DNA of 64,000 bases from Enterobacter dykesii (lineage in GTDB: Bacteria > Pseudomonadota > Gammaproteobacteria > Enterobacterales > Enterobacteriaceae). The stretch is from assembly GCF_008364625.2 (NCBI RefSeq), contig NZ_CP126604.1, positions 4,402,001 to 4,466,000 on the forward strand, given 5' to 3'. Every line of letters begins with the position of its first letter. Positions within the stretch are counted from its first letter, which is position 1. The translations under genes and the position numbers were made by a program. The notes under the pieces are model-generated. The model was not told the DNA's origin, did not search any database, and saw nothing but the letters and a program-made list of their open reading frames with translations. Positions 33,425 through 44,060 of the stretch are shown in pieces.

Positions 33425-33447
33425 AACCCCCAAAATCCCCCCCATCT
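33419..33447 (+). promoter_or_regulatory. Heat-shock (sigma-32) promoter of hslVU
   Basis: A -35 element TTGAAA (33421-33426), a spacer of exactly 13 bases, and a -10 element CCCCATCT (33440-33447) match the sigma-32 consensus. HslVU is a known heat-shock operon. The -35 element overlaps the ftsN stop codon, so the two genes are packed with the promoter embedded in the end of ftsN. Transcription would start near 33453, giving a 5'UTR of roughly 65 bases. Confidence 0.88.
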
Positions 33448-33458
33448 ATCATTTAATT

Positions 33459-33484
33459 CAGCCCTGAGCACAGGCTCAGGGCTT
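33459..33484 (+). promoter_or_regulatory. 5'-terminal stem-loop in the hslVU leader
   Basis: AGCCCTGAG and CTCAGGGCT pair across a short loop. It lies downstream of the sigma-32 promoter and so would be at the very start of the hslVU mRNA. No T run follows. A stem-loop in the E. coli hslVU leader is known to stabilise the message, so I read this as a leader structure and only secondarily as a weak end for ftsN transcripts. Confidence 0.65.
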
Positions 33485-33518
33485 CTATTTCCCGATTCTG
33501 TAACCAGGGGGTCTGCTC

Positions 33519-34049
33519 GTGACAACAATAGTAAGTGTACGCCGTAACGGCCATGTGGTAATCGCCGGTGATGGCCAGGCCACGCTGGGTAATACCGTCA
33601 TGAAAGGCAACGTGAAGAAAGTGCGCCGCCTCTACAACGACAAAGTGATCGCCGGTTTTGCAGGCGGCACGGCGGACGCCTTCACGCTGTTTGAACTGTT
33701 TGAACGCAAACTGGAAATGCACCAGGGTCATCTGGTGAAAGCTGCCGTTGAGCTGGCGAAAGACTGGCGTACCGACCGCATGCTGCGCAAGCTCGAAGCG
33801 CTGCTGGCGGTAGCCGATGAAACCGCCTCGCTGATCATCACCGGTAACGGTGACGTGATTCAGCCGGAAAATGACCTGATTGCCATTGGCTCTGGCGGCC
33901 CTTATGCCCAGGCTGCAGCCCGCGCGCTGTTGGAAAATACCGACATGAACGCGCGTGATATCGCGGTGAAGGCGTTGGATATTGCAGGTGATATCTGCAT
34001 TTATACCAACCACAACCACACCATCGAAGAATTGACCTCCAAAGCGTAA
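33519..34049 (+). CDS. hslV: ATP-dependent protease peptidase subunit HslV (ClpQ)
   Basis: HslV forms a double hexameric peptidase, a simple proteasome homologue, that degrades SulA and misfolded proteins delivered by HslU. The 176-residue protein begins MTTIVSVRR; the Thr after the initiator Met is the N-terminal nucleophile. [19 protein letters not shown] is the conserved family segment. The start is GTG 33519, the same codon as in E. coli. hslU follows after nine bases. Confidence 0.98.
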   Translation: MTTIVSVRRNGHVVIAGDGQATLGNTVMKGNVKKVRRLYNDKVIAGFAGGTADAFTLFELFERKLEMHQGHLVKAAVELAKDWRTDRMLRKLEALLAVADETASLIITGNGDVIQPENDLIAIGSGGPYAQAAARALLENTDMNARDIAVKALDIAGDICIYTNHNHTIEELTSKA

Positions 34050-34058
34050 GGATCTCCC

Positions 34059-35393
34059 ATGTCTGAAATGACCCCACGCGAAATTGTCAGCGAACTGAAC
34101 AAACACATTATCGGCCAGGATAACGCCAAGCGTTCCGTGGCTATCGCTCTGCGTAACCGCTGGCGTCGTATGCAGCTTGACGAAGAGCTGCGCCACGAAG
34201 TGACGCCGAAAAACATTCTGATGATCGGCCCGACCGGCGTCGGTAAAACCGAAATCGCCCGTCGTCTGGCGAAGCTGGCTAACGCGCCGTTCATCAAAGT
34301 TGAAGCCACCAAGTTCACCGAAGTGGGCTATGTGGGTAAAGAAGTGGACTCCATCATCCGCGATCTGACCGACTCGGCGATCAAAATGGTGCGCGTCCAG
34401 GCGATCGAGAAAAACCGCTACCGCGCGGAAGAGATGGCCGAAGAGCGCATTCTCGACGTGCTGATCCCACCGGCAAAAAACAACTGGGGCCAGGCAGAGC
34501 AGCAGGCGGAACCTTCTGCGGCGCGTCAGGCGTTCCGCAAGAAGCTGCGTGAAGGCCAGCTGGACGACAAAGAGATTGAGATCGATCTCGCTGCCGCGCC
34601 AATGGGTGTGGAAATCATGGCGCCTCCGGGCATGGAAGAGATGACCAGCCAGCTGCAGTCCATGTTCCAGAACCTGGGCGGCCAGAAGCAAAAAACGCGT
34701 AAGCTGAAAATCAAAGACGCGATGAAGCTGCTGATTGAAGAAGAAGCGGCGAAGCTGGTAAACCCGGAAGAGCTGAAGCAGGACGCTATCGACGCGGTTG
34801 AGCAGCACGGTATCGTGTTTATCGACGAAATCGACAAAATTTGTAAGCGCGGCGGCAACAGCTCCGGCCCGGACGTGTCCCGCGAAGGCGTTCAGCGCGA
34901 CCTGCTGCCGCTGGTCGAAGGCTGCACCGTCTCCACCAAGCACGGCATGGTGAAAACGGACCACATCCTGTTTATCGCATCAGGTGCCTTCCAGGTTGCC
35001 AGCCCGTCGGATCTGATCCCCGAACTGCAGGGGCGTCTGCCGATTCGCGTTGAGCTGCAGGCGCTGACCACCGAAGATTTCGAACGTATCCTGACCGAGC
35101 CAAACGCCTCTGCTACCGTACAGTACAAAGCGCTGATGGCGACCGAAGGCGTGAACCTCGAGTTCACCGAAGACGGCATCAAGCGTATTGCCCAGGCCGC
35201 ATGGCAGGTCAACGAAACCACCGAGAACATCGGTGCGCGTCGCCTGCATACTGTGCTGGAACGCCTCGTGGAAGATATCTCTTACGACGCGAGCGACCTT
35301 AACGGTCAAACCGTTACCATTGACGCAGAATATGTGAGTAAACATCTGGATGCATTAGTGGCAGATGAAGATCTGAGCCGTTTTATCCTATAA
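34059..35393 (+). CDS. hslU: ATP-dependent protease ATPase subunit HslU (ClpY)
   Basis: HslU is the AAA+ unfoldase ring that recognises, unfolds and feeds substrates into HslV. The 444-residue protein has Walker [16 protein letters not shown], the pore motif GYVGKEVDS, Walker [15 protein letters not shown], the intermediate I-domain between residues of about 110 and 240, and a C-terminal sensor domain ending LSRFIL that docks into HslV. AAGGATCTCCC precedes the ATG. Ended by a clear terminator at 35423. Confidence 0.99.
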   Translation: MSEMTPREIVSELNKHIIGQDNAKRSVAIALRNRWRRMQLDEELRHEVTPKNILMIGPTGVGKTEIARRLAKLANAPFIKVEATKFTEVGYVGKEVDSIIRDLTDSAIKMVRVQAIEKNRYRAEEMAEERILDVLIPPAKNNWGQAEQQAEPSAARQAFRKKLREGQLDDKEIEIDLAAAPMGVEIMAPPGMEEMTSQLQSMFQNLGGQKQKTRKLKIKDAMKLLIEEEAAKLVNPEELKQDAIDAVEQHGIVFIDEIDKICKRGGNSSGPDVSREGVQRDLLPLVEGCTVSTKHGMVKTDHILFIASGAFQVASPSDLIPELQGRLPIRVELQALTTEDFERILTEPNASATVQYKALMATEGVNLEFTEDGIKRIAQAAWQVNETTENIGARRLHTVLERLVEDISYDASDLNGQTVTIDAEYVSKHLDALVADEDLSRFIL

Positions 35394-35422
35394 TCGCGGT
35401 TACTGGATTCTCATCACGTTTA

Positions 35423-35449
35423 ATGGGGGCTAATGCCCCCATTTTTATT
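35423..35449 (+). terminator. Rho-independent terminator after hslU
   Basis: TGGGGGC, loop taat, GCCCCCA is followed by TTTTTATT. It lies 30 bases after the hslU stop and just before menA. Confidence 0.9.
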
Positions 35450-35461
35450 GGCTAAATACTT

Positions 35462-36382
35462 ATGACTGACATCAGCCGTACTCAGGCGTGGCTCGAAAGT
35501 CTGCGCCCTAAAACACTTCCTCTGGCCTTCGCCGCGATTATCGTCGGCACCGCCCTTGCCTGGTGGCAGGGTTATTTTGATCCGCTGGTCGCCGCGCTGG
35601 CACTGATTACCGCGGGCCTGCTGCAAATCCTCTCCAATCTCGCCAACGACTACGGCGACGCGGTAAAAGGCAGCGACAAGCCGGACCGCATAGGGCCGCT
35701 GCGCGGAATGCAGAAAGGGGTGATTACCCAGGCGCAGATGAAACGCGCGCTGATTATCACCGTGGCGCTGATCTGCGTATCCGGCCTGGGGCTGGTGACG
35801 GTGGCATCTAAGACCACCAGCGATTTTATTGGCTTCCTGGTGCTGGGTTTACTGGCCATTATCGCGGCCATCACCTACACCGTCGGCACGCGTCCTTACG
35901 GTTATATTGGACTCGGGGATATCTCCGTACTGGTGTTCTTCGGCTGGCTGAGCGTGATGGGAAGCTGGTACCTGCAGGCGCATACGGTGATCCCTGCCCT
36001 GTTCCTGCCCGCGACCGCCTGCGGTCTGCTGGCGACGGCGGTGCTCAACATCAATAACCTGCGCGACATCGACAGCGATCGCGAGAACGGCAAAAACACC
36101 CTGGCGGTTCGTCTGGGGCCGGTCAATGCGCGCCGCTATCACGCCTGCCTGCTCATTGGCGCGCTGGTTTGCCTGGCGCTGTTTAACCTGATTTCCTTGC
36201 AGAGCCTGTGGGGCTGGCTGTTTGTGCTTGCCGCGCCGCTGCTCATTAAGCAGGCCCGCTTTGTGATGCGTGAACTCAGTCCGTCCGCCATGCCGCCGAT
36301 GCTGGAGCGCACGGTAAAAGGCGCGTTGCTGACTAACCTGTTGTTCGTCATCGGGATTGTGTTAAGCCAGACGCTCAGTTAG
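35462..36382 (+). CDS. menA: 1,4-dihydroxy-2-naphthoate octaprenyltransferase
   Basis: MenA attaches the octaprenyl chain to 1,4-dihydroxy-2-naphthoate to make demethylmenaquinone, the quinone for anaerobic respiration. It is a polytopic inner-membrane UbiA-family enzyme of 306 residues. The two aspartate-rich motifs that bind Mg-diphosphate are visible: NDYGDAVKGSDKPDR near residue 62 and NNLRDIDSDRENGKNTLA near residue 198. The ribosome-binding site is weak. Located between hslU and rraA as in E. coli. Confidence 0.98.
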   Translation: MTDISRTQAWLESLRPKTLPLAFAAIIVGTALAWWQGYFDPLVAALALITAGLLQILSNLANDYGDAVKGSDKPDRIGPLRGMQKGVITQAQMKRALIITVALICVSGLGLVTVASKTTSDFIGFLVLGLLAIIAAITYTVGTRPYGYIGLGDISVLVFFGWLSVMGSWYLQAHTVIPALFLPATACGLLATAVLNINNLRDIDSDRENGKNTLAVRLGPVNARRYHACLLIGALVCLALFNLISLQSLWGWLFVLAAPLLIKQARFVMRELSPSAMPPMLERTVKGALLTNLLFVIGIVLSQTLS

Positions 36383-36474
36383 CTGACAAATATCAATTAA
36401 CAATTGATGATTTTGCCAACAACGCATTTCGCACGATATACTGAACACATTCGCAGCAACTGAGCGTTAAACCT

Positions 36475-36960
36475 ATGAAATACGATACCTCCGAGCTTTG
36501 TGACATCTACCAGGAAGATGTCAACGTCGTTGAACCGCTGTTCTCCAACTTTGGTGGGAGGTCGTCGTTTGGCGGTCAAATCGTCACGGTGAAATGTTTC
36601 GAGGACAACGGGTTGCTGTACGATCTGCTCGAACAGAATGGCCGCGGTCGCGTTCTGGTGGTCGACGGCGGCGGTTCCGTGCGCCGTGCGTTAATTGATG
36701 CTGAACTGGCTGGCATTGCCGTGCAGAACGAGTGGGAAGGCCTTGTAGTGTACGGTTCCGTGCGCCAGGTGGACGATCTGGAAGACCTGGATATCGGGAT
36801 TCAGGCCATCGCGGCCATACCGGTAGGGGCAGCGGGTGACGGCATCGGCGAAAGCGACGTGCGCGTCAATTTCGGCGGCGTGACCTTCTTCTCCGGGGAC
36901 CATCTCTACGCCGATAATACCGGCATTATCCTGTCCGAAGACCCGCTGGATATCGAGTAG
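36475..36960 (+). CDS. rraA: Regulator of RNase E activity RraA
   Basis: RraA is a small ring-forming protein that binds RNase E and inhibits its endonuclease, changing the stability of many mRNAs. The 161-residue protein has the conserved [18 protein letters not shown] segment and the fold once misread as menaquinone methyltransferase MenG. It lies 92 bases after menA and converges on zapB across a shared terminator. Confidence 0.98.
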   Translation: MKYDTSELCDIYQEDVNVVEPLFSNFGGRSSFGGQIVTVKCFEDNGLLYDLLEQNGRGRVLVVDGGGSVRRALIDAELAGIAVQNEWEGLVVYGSVRQVDDLEDLDIGIQAIAAIPVGAAGDGIGESDVRVNFGGVTFFSGDHLYADNTGIILSEDPLDIE

Positions 36961-36980
36961 TTAAAAGTCAGCGAGAACCA

Positions 36981-37017
36981 TAAAAAAACCGCCAACAGCA
37001 ATGTGGCGGTTTTTTTG
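36981..37017. terminator. Bidirectional terminator between rraA and zapB
   Basis: AAAAAAACCGCCA, loop acagcaa, TGGCGGTTTTTTT is symmetric, with a T run on each strand, and sits between two convergent genes. Confidence 0.93.
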
Positions 37018-37047
37018 TCACTCGGGATTAGCGGTCCGTTAGGAAGA

Positions 37048-37686
<639 letters not shown>

Positions 37687-38532
37687 ATGAGTCAGACATC
37701 AACCTTAAAAGGCCAGTGCATTGCCGAGTTCCTTGGTACCGGGTTGTTGATATTCTTCGGAGTGGGCTGTGTCGCTGCACTGAAAGTGGCGGGTGCCAGT
37801 TTTGGTCAGTGGGAAATCAGTATCATCTGGGGTCTGGGCGTGGCGATGGCCATCTACCTGACTGCAGGAGTTTCCGGTGCACATCTTAACCCGGCTGTGA
37901 CCATCGCGCTGTGGCTGTTCGCGTGCTTCGATGGACGCAAAGTTGTTCCTTTCATCATTTCTCAGTTTGCCGGCGCCTTTTGCGCAGCGGCGCTAGTTTA
38001 CGGGCTTTATTACAATCTTTTCATCGACTTCGAACAGACGCATCATATGGTACGCGGCAGCGTCGAAAGTCTGGATCTGGCTGGCATCTTCTCAACCTAT
38101 CCGAACCCGCATATCAATTTTGTGCAGGCGTTCGCAGTTGAAATGGTGATTACCGCTATTCTGATGGGCGTCATTATGGCGCTGGGCGATGACGGCAACG
38201 GCATTCCGCGCGGCCCGCTGGCCCCGCTGCTGATTGGCCTGCTGATTGCGGTTATCGGCGCATCAATGGGTCCACTGACCGGCTTCGCGATGAACCCGGC
38301 GCGTGATATCGGGCCAAAAACCTTCGCCTTCTTCGCTGGATGGGGCGACGTCGCCTTCACCGGTGGCAAAGACATTCCTTACTTCCTGGTTCCGCTGTTC
38401 GGGCCAATCGTAGGGGCGGCGCTGGGTGCATTCGGCTATCGCAAATTAATTGGTCGCCACTTACCGTGCGACACCTGTGTGGAAGAGGAGAAGGAAACGA
38501 CTTCTACCGCACAACAAAAAGCTTCGCTGTAA
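37687..38532 (+). CDS. glpF: Glycerol uptake facilitator (aquaglyceroporin)
   Basis: GlpF is an inner-membrane channel for glycerol and other small polyols. The 281-residue protein has six membrane spans plus two half-helices bearing the channel motifs SGAHLNPAVT and FAMNPARDIG. ATG 37687 (MSQTSTLKGQ) matches the E. coli start and follows CAGGATTCCG. It is cotranscribed with glpK, 21 bases downstream, so incoming glycerol is trapped by phosphorylation. Confidence 0.98.
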   Translation: MSQTSTLKGQCIAEFLGTGLLIFFGVGCVAALKVAGASFGQWEISIIWGLGVAMAIYLTAGVSGAHLNPAVTIALWLFACFDGRKVVPFIISQFAGAFCAAALVYGLYYNLFIDFEQTHHMVRGSVESLDLAGIFSTYPNPHINFVQAFAVEMVITAILMGVIMALGDDGNGIPRGPLAPLLIGLLIAVIGASMGPLTGFAMNPARDIGPKTFAFFAGWGDVAFTGGKDIPYFLVPLFGPIVGAALGAFGYRKLIGRHLPCDTCVEEEKETTSTAQQKASL

Positions 38533-40062
<1,530 letters not shown>

Positions 40063-40151
40063 GCCTCCCAAAGGGGAGAGGGGACTTAAAACCCCCCCTC
40101 CCCACTCTGTGATAAACTTCGTGCAATTCCTTTTGATTGTACGAGTACCTC

Positions 40152-41162
40152 ATGAAACGTGAACTTGCTATCGAGTTTTCCCGCGTCACCGAAGCGGCCG
40201 CCCTCGCAGGCTATAAATGGCTGGGTCGTGGCGATAAAAATACCGCAGACGGCGCTGCCGTCCATGCCATGCGCATTGTGCTTAACCAGGTCAACATTGA
40301 CGGCACCATCGTGATCGGCGAAGGCGAGATCGACGAAGCGCCGATGCTCTATATTGGTGAAAAAGTCGGTACCGGCAAAGGCGATGCCGTGGATATCGCG
40401 GTCGATCCGATCGAAGGCACCCGCATGACGGCAATGGGTCAGGCCAATGCGTTAGCGGTGCTGGCCGTGGGCGATAAGGGCTGCTTCCTCAACGCGCCGG
40501 ACATGTATATGGAAAAGCTGATTGTCGGTCCGGGCGCAAAAGGCGCAATCGACCTTAGCCTGCCGCTGGAAGAGAACCTGCACAACATCGCCAAAGCCCT
40601 GGGCAAACCCCTTAGCGAACTCACCGTCACCATTCTGGCGAAACCGCGCCACGACGCCACTATCGCGCAGATGCAAAAGCTCGGCGTACGCGTGTTTGCT
40701 ATCCCTGACGGTGACGTTGCCGCCTCGATCCTGACCTGCATGCCGGACAGCGAAGTCGACGTGCTGTACGGCATCGGCGGCGCGCCGGAAGGTGTGGTCT
40801 CTGCGGCAGTGATCCGCGCGCTGGATGGCGATATGCAGGCCCGTCTGCTGCCCCGCCATGAGGTGAAAGGCGACAGCGAAGAGAACCGCCGTATCGGGGA
40901 AAACGAGCTGGCGCGCTGCGAAGCGATGGGCATCGAGGCCAATAAAGTGCTGGCCCTGGACGAGATGGCGCGTAGCGATAACGTTGTCTTCTCGGCGACC
41001 GGCATCACCAAAGGCGATCTGCTGGACGGCATCACCCGCAAGGGTAATATGGCCACCACTGAAACGCTGCTGATCCGCGGTAAATCACGCACCATTCGCC
41101 GCATCCAGTCTATCCACTATCTCGACCGCAAAGACCCGGACGTGCAGACGCACATTCTGTAA
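40152..41162 (+). CDS. glpX: Fructose-1,6-bisphosphatase class II
   Basis: GlpX hydrolyses fructose-1,6-bisphosphate to fructose-6-phosphate, needed when growing on glycerol. The 336-residue cytosolic metal-dependent phosphatase has Asp33 (GDKNTADGAAV), the GEGEIDEAPM and VDPIEGTRMTA metal-binding blocks and the IGGAPEGVVSAA segment. ATG 40152 (MKRELAIEF) matches the E. coli length; the extension to 40137 has no support. It follows glpK by 89 bases that contain a G/C-rich hairpin (ccaaaggggagaggg onward), so read-through may be partial. Confidence 0.97.
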   Translation: MKRELAIEFSRVTEAAALAGYKWLGRGDKNTADGAAVHAMRIVLNQVNIDGTIVIGEGEIDEAPMLYIGEKVGTGKGDAVDIAVDPIEGTRMTAMGQANALAVLAVGDKGCFLNAPDMYMEKLIVGPGAKGAIDLSLPLEENLHNIAKALGKPLSELTVTILAKPRHDATIAQMQKLGVRVFAIPDGDVAASILTCMPDSEVDVLYGIGGAPEGVVSAAVIRALDGDMQARLLPRHEVKGDSEENRRIGENELARCEAMGIEANKVLALDEMARSDNVVFSATGITKGDLLDGITRKGNMATTETLLIRGKSRTIRRIQSIHYLDRKDPDVQTHIL

Positions 41163-41258
41163 AACCGTTTGATCGATAGAGCTTTCCGGCCCTGACGGGC
41201 TGGAAATTGTCACCACAAGTACGGAAGATAGAACAGAGAAACAGCACAGGAGAAGATC

Positions 41259-42005
41259 ATGGCGGACTGGGTAACAGGTAAAGTCACAAAGGTACAGTTC
41301 TGGACCGATGCGCTATTTAGTCTCACCGTACATGCTCCCGTTCACCCGTTTAAAGCCGGGCAATTTGCGAAGCTGGGGCTGGATGTCGACGGCGAGCGCG
41401 TGCAGCGCGCCTACTCTTACGTTAACGCGCCTGATAACCCGGATCTCGAGTTCTATCTGGTCACCGTTCCCGACGGTAAGCTCAGCCCGCGCCTTGCCGC
41501 CCTTAAGCCCGGCGACGAGGTGCAAATTGTGAGTGAAGCGGCAGGCTTCTTTATGCTCGAGGAGATCCCTGATTGTGACACGCTCTGGATGCTGGCAACC
41601 GGTACGGCCATCGGCCCTTATCTCTCTATTTTGCAGTACGGCAAAGATCTGGAGCGCTTTAAAAACATCGTGCTGGTACACGCTGCGCGCTACGCTGCAG
41701 ACCTGAGCTATCTGCCGCAAATGCAGGCGCTGGAACAGCAGTACGGCGGAAAGTTAAAGATTCAGACGGTGGTCAGCCGCGAAACCGTAGCAGGAGCGCT
41801 TACCGGCCGCGTGCCGGCGCTAATTGAGAGTGGAGCTCTGGAAGACGCGGTGGGTCTGCCGCTAAACGCTGAAACCAGCCACGTCATGCTGTGTGGCAAC
41901 CCGCAGATGGTGCGGGACACGCAGCAGCTTCTGAAGGATACCCGGCAGATGACGAAACATCTTCGCCGCCGACCGGGCCATATGACCGCCGAACACTACT
42001 GGTGA
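41259..42005 (+). CDS. fpr: Ferredoxin/flavodoxin-NADP+ reductase
   Basis: Fpr passes electrons from NADPH through FAD to flavodoxin and ferredoxin, supporting radical SAM enzymes and oxidative-stress defence. The 248-residue protein has the FAD-binding RAYSYVNAP motif, the NADP-binding ATGTAIGPYLSILQYG motif, and ends in the aromatic residues AEHYW. CAGGAGAAGATC precedes the ATG. Its E. coli homologue is a SoxS target; no soxbox could be assigned here by eye. It converges directly on yiiR with no gap. Confidence 0.98.
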   Translation: MADWVTGKVTKVQFWTDALFSLTVHAPVHPFKAGQFAKLGLDVDGERVQRAYSYVNAPDNPDLEFYLVTVPDGKLSPRLAALKPGDEVQIVSEAAGFFMLEEIPDCDTLWMLATGTAIGPYLSILQYGKDLERFKNIVLVHAARYAADLSYLPQMQALEQQYGGKLKIQTVVSRETVAGALTGRVPALIESGALEDAVGLPLNAETSHVMLCGNPQMVRDTQQLLKDTRQMTKHLRRRPGHMTAEHYW

Positions 42006-42425
42006 TCAGCGGTATTTCACCTCAACGGTGTCTTTACCGTATTTGTTTTCGCTCTGGGTGCCGATAAACGCGCCCAGATCGACAATCATCATCACGAAGA
42101 TGACCGACGGCAGCAGCCTGCCCACGACCCACGGCAGGATGGACGGCAGCATCGCCCAGTTTCCGGCCACCAGCATCCAGGCCAGAATAATCAGAAATGC
42201 CCACGCGCCGGAACGTCCGCGATCGTGCAGCCGTTTTACGACAACCGCCGCCGTTGGCCATAGCAGGCAGACCAGCGCGAAGGCCGCCGTTTGCGTGCTC
42301 AGCCAGGCGTTGTAAGCAACGAAAAACAGAAGCAGCATGGCGACAACCCACGTCACCATCCAGATCCAGAAATCACGGCGTCCAATACGCCCTTTGAATG
42401 AAAACAGCCACTGCTGTATGGTCAT
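42006..42425 (-). CDS. yiiR: DUF805-family inner-membrane protein YiiR
   Basis: A 139-residue protein with about four membrane segments (for example WMVTWVVAMLLLFFVAYNAWL and FALVCLLWPTAAVVV). The DUF805 signature is present: the opening FSFKGRIGRRDFW and the central VKRLHDRGRSGAWAF. Function is unknown in any species I recall. ATG 42425 (MTIQQWLFSF) follows AAGGAACC spacing; the frame upstream to 42485 is not supported. The stop abuts the fpr stop. Confidence 0.9.
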   Translation of the reverse strand: MTIQQWLFSFKGRIGRRDFWIWMVTWVVAMLLLFFVAYNAWLSTQTAAFALVCLLWPTAAVVVKRLHDRGRSGAWAFLIILAWMLVAGNWAMLPSILPWVVGRLLPSVIFVMMIVDLGAFIGTQSENKYGKDTVEVKYR

Positions 42426-42537
42426 GTAAGGTTCCTTATTATCGTATAGCGCGCATTTTACCCTGGAGTTGTGACCTTTTGACAAGCCGACCAGATATCG
42501 TTTTAATCATGAGCACTTACGGCCAGGGGCAATGTTG

Positions 42538-43134
42538 ATGAAAAGTTCGGCACGTTCTCTTTTCCTGTGTTTAGCGCTGCTCAGCGCGGGTTATCCCCTG
42601 CACGCCGCCGAAACCACAGCCCCGACCACAGCACCGTATCTTCTGGCGGGCGCGCCGTCGTTCGATCAGTCCATCAGCCAGTTTCGTGAAACCTTCAATC
42701 AGACCAACCCCTCGCTGCCGCTGGATGAGTTTCGCGCCATTGATGGCTCACGCGATACCCCCACGCTGACCCGTGCGGCAAGCAAGATTAACGAGAATTT
42801 GTATGCTTCCACGGCGCTGGAGCGCGGTACGTTAAAAATCAAAAGCATGCAAATCACCTGGCTGCCGATACAAGGGCCGGAGCAGAAAGCCGCTAAGGCG
42901 AAAGCGCTGGAGTACATGAGCGCGGTATTGCAGGCCTTTACCCCTGCGCTGACGAAAAAGCAAAGCCAGCAAAAGCTGCAAAAACTGCTGGCCGCGGGTA
43001 AAAACAAGCGTTACTACACCGATACCGAAGGCGCGATCCGCTATGTTGTGGCGGACAACGGCGAAAAAGGACTGACCTTCGCTGTTGAACCGATTAAGCT
43101 GGCACTATCTGACACCCTCGGCGGGGCGAATTAA
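42538..43134 (+). CDS. yiiQ: DUF1454-family periplasmic protein YiiQ
   Basis: A 198-residue secreted protein of unknown function. The N-terminus MKSSARSLFLCLALLSAG with LHAAETT is a signal peptide with cleavage after Ala-Ala or LHA. The mature part matches E. coli YiiQ closely (ASKINENLYASTALERGTL, MQITWLPIQGPEQKAAKAK). ATG 42538 is better spaced from AGGGG than the in-frame ATG 42532. Located between yiiR and tpiA as in E. coli. Confidence 0.93.
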   Translation: MKSSARSLFLCLALLSAGYPLHAAETTAPTTAPYLLAGAPSFDQSISQFRETFNQTNPSLPLDEFRAIDGSRDTPTLTRAASKINENLYASTALERGTLKIKSMQITWLPIQGPEQKAAKAKALEYMSAVLQAFTPALTKKQSQQKLQKLLAAGKNKRYYTDTEGAIRYVVADNGEKGLTFAVEPIKLALSDTLGGAN

Positions 43135-43245
43135 TGACAAAAAGCAAAGCCTTTCGAGGGAAAATCTCTATACTGATTCACAGACCATGCTGCCCGACAG
43201 GGTGGCCATATTCCTTAATTCGCTTATTGAGCGTGGAGAATTGAA

Positions 43246-44013
43246 ATGCGACATCCTTTAGTGATGGGTAACTGGAAACTGAACGGCAGCCGCCACATGG
43301 TAAACGAGCTGGTTGCGAACCTGCGTAAAGAGCTGGCTGGCGTGACGGGCTGCGCGGTTGCTATCGCTCCGCCGGATATGTATCTGGATCTGACTAAACA
43401 CGCCGCTGACGGCAGCCACATCATTCTGGGCGCGCAGAACGTTGACGTTAACCTGTCTGGCGCGTTCACCGGTGAAACCTCCGCTGAAATGCTGAAAGAT
43501 ATTGGCGCGAAATACATCATCATTGGCCACTCAGAGCGTCGCACCTATCACAAAGAATCCGATGAGTTCATCGCGAAGAAATTCGCCGTGCTGAAAGAGC
43601 AGGGTCTGATCCCGGTGCTGTGCATCGGTGAAACCGAAGCGGAAAACGAAGCGGGCAAAACCGAAGAAGTGTGTGCACGTCAGATCGACGCAGTGCTGAA
43701 AACCCAGGGCGCGGCAGCGTTCGAAGGCGCGGTAATCGCATACGAGCCAGTCTGGGCGATCGGTACCGGCAAATCTGCAACCCCTGCCCAGGCTCAGGCG
43801 GTTCACAAATTCATTCGTGACCACATTGCTAAAGCCGACGCGAAGGTCGCTGAGCAAGTGATTATCCAGTACGGCGGTTCCGTAAACGCTTCCAACGCTG
43901 CTGAGCTGTTCACCCAGCCAGACATCGATGGCGCGCTGGTTGGCGGTGCATCCCTGAAAGCTGACGCTTTCGCAGTGATCGTTAAGGCAGCAGAAGCGGC
44001 TAAACAGGCGTAA
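43246..44013 (+). CDS. tpiA: Triosephosphate isomerase
   Basis: TpiA interconverts dihydroxyacetone phosphate and glyceraldehyde-3-phosphate. The 255-residue TIM barrel has catalytic Lys11 (GNWKLNG), His95 (IGHSERR) and the glutamate in [11 protein letters not shown] with its mobile lid. GGAGAATTGAA precedes the ATG. It is central to using products of several systems in this window, since rhamnose, glycerol and fructose-6-phosphate aldolase routes all feed triose phosphates. Ended by a REP-type palindrome. Confidence 0.99.
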   Translation: MRHPLVMGNWKLNGSRHMVNELVANLRKELAGVTGCAVAIAPPDMYLDLTKHAADGSHIILGAQNVDVNLSGAFTGETSAEMLKDIGAKYIIIGHSERRTYHKESDEFIAKKFAVLKEQGLIPVLCIGETEAENEAGKTEEVCARQIDAVLKTQGAAAFEGAVIAYEPVWAIGTGKSATPAQAQAVHKFIRDHIAKADAKVAEQVIIQYGGSVNASNAAELFTQPDIDGALVGGASLKADAFAVIVKAAEAAKQA

Positions 44014-44022
44014 TTGCCTTTG

Positions 44023-44053
44023 TGGCGGGTGGTGCTTGCGCTTACCCGCCCTA
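44023..44053. repeat. REP-type palindrome after tpiA
   Basis: The sequence ggcgggtggtgcttgcg, cttacccgccctac forms an imperfect palindrome between the convergent tpiA and permease genes. It probably serves as the 3' end structure for both transcripts. Confidence 0.75.
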
Positions 44054-44060
44054 CAAAACC

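Noticed and set aside
33459..33489. Rho-independent terminator for ftsN
   Set aside because: The hairpin lies downstream of the hslVU sigma-32 promoter and lacks a T run, so it was recorded as a leader stem-loop instead.
33453..34964. 503-codon open frame on the minus strand opposite hslV and hslU
   Set aside because: It lies wholly over two certain genes, its translation is rich in Arg, His, Gln and Phe as expected from the complement of GC-rich codons, and it resembles no family.
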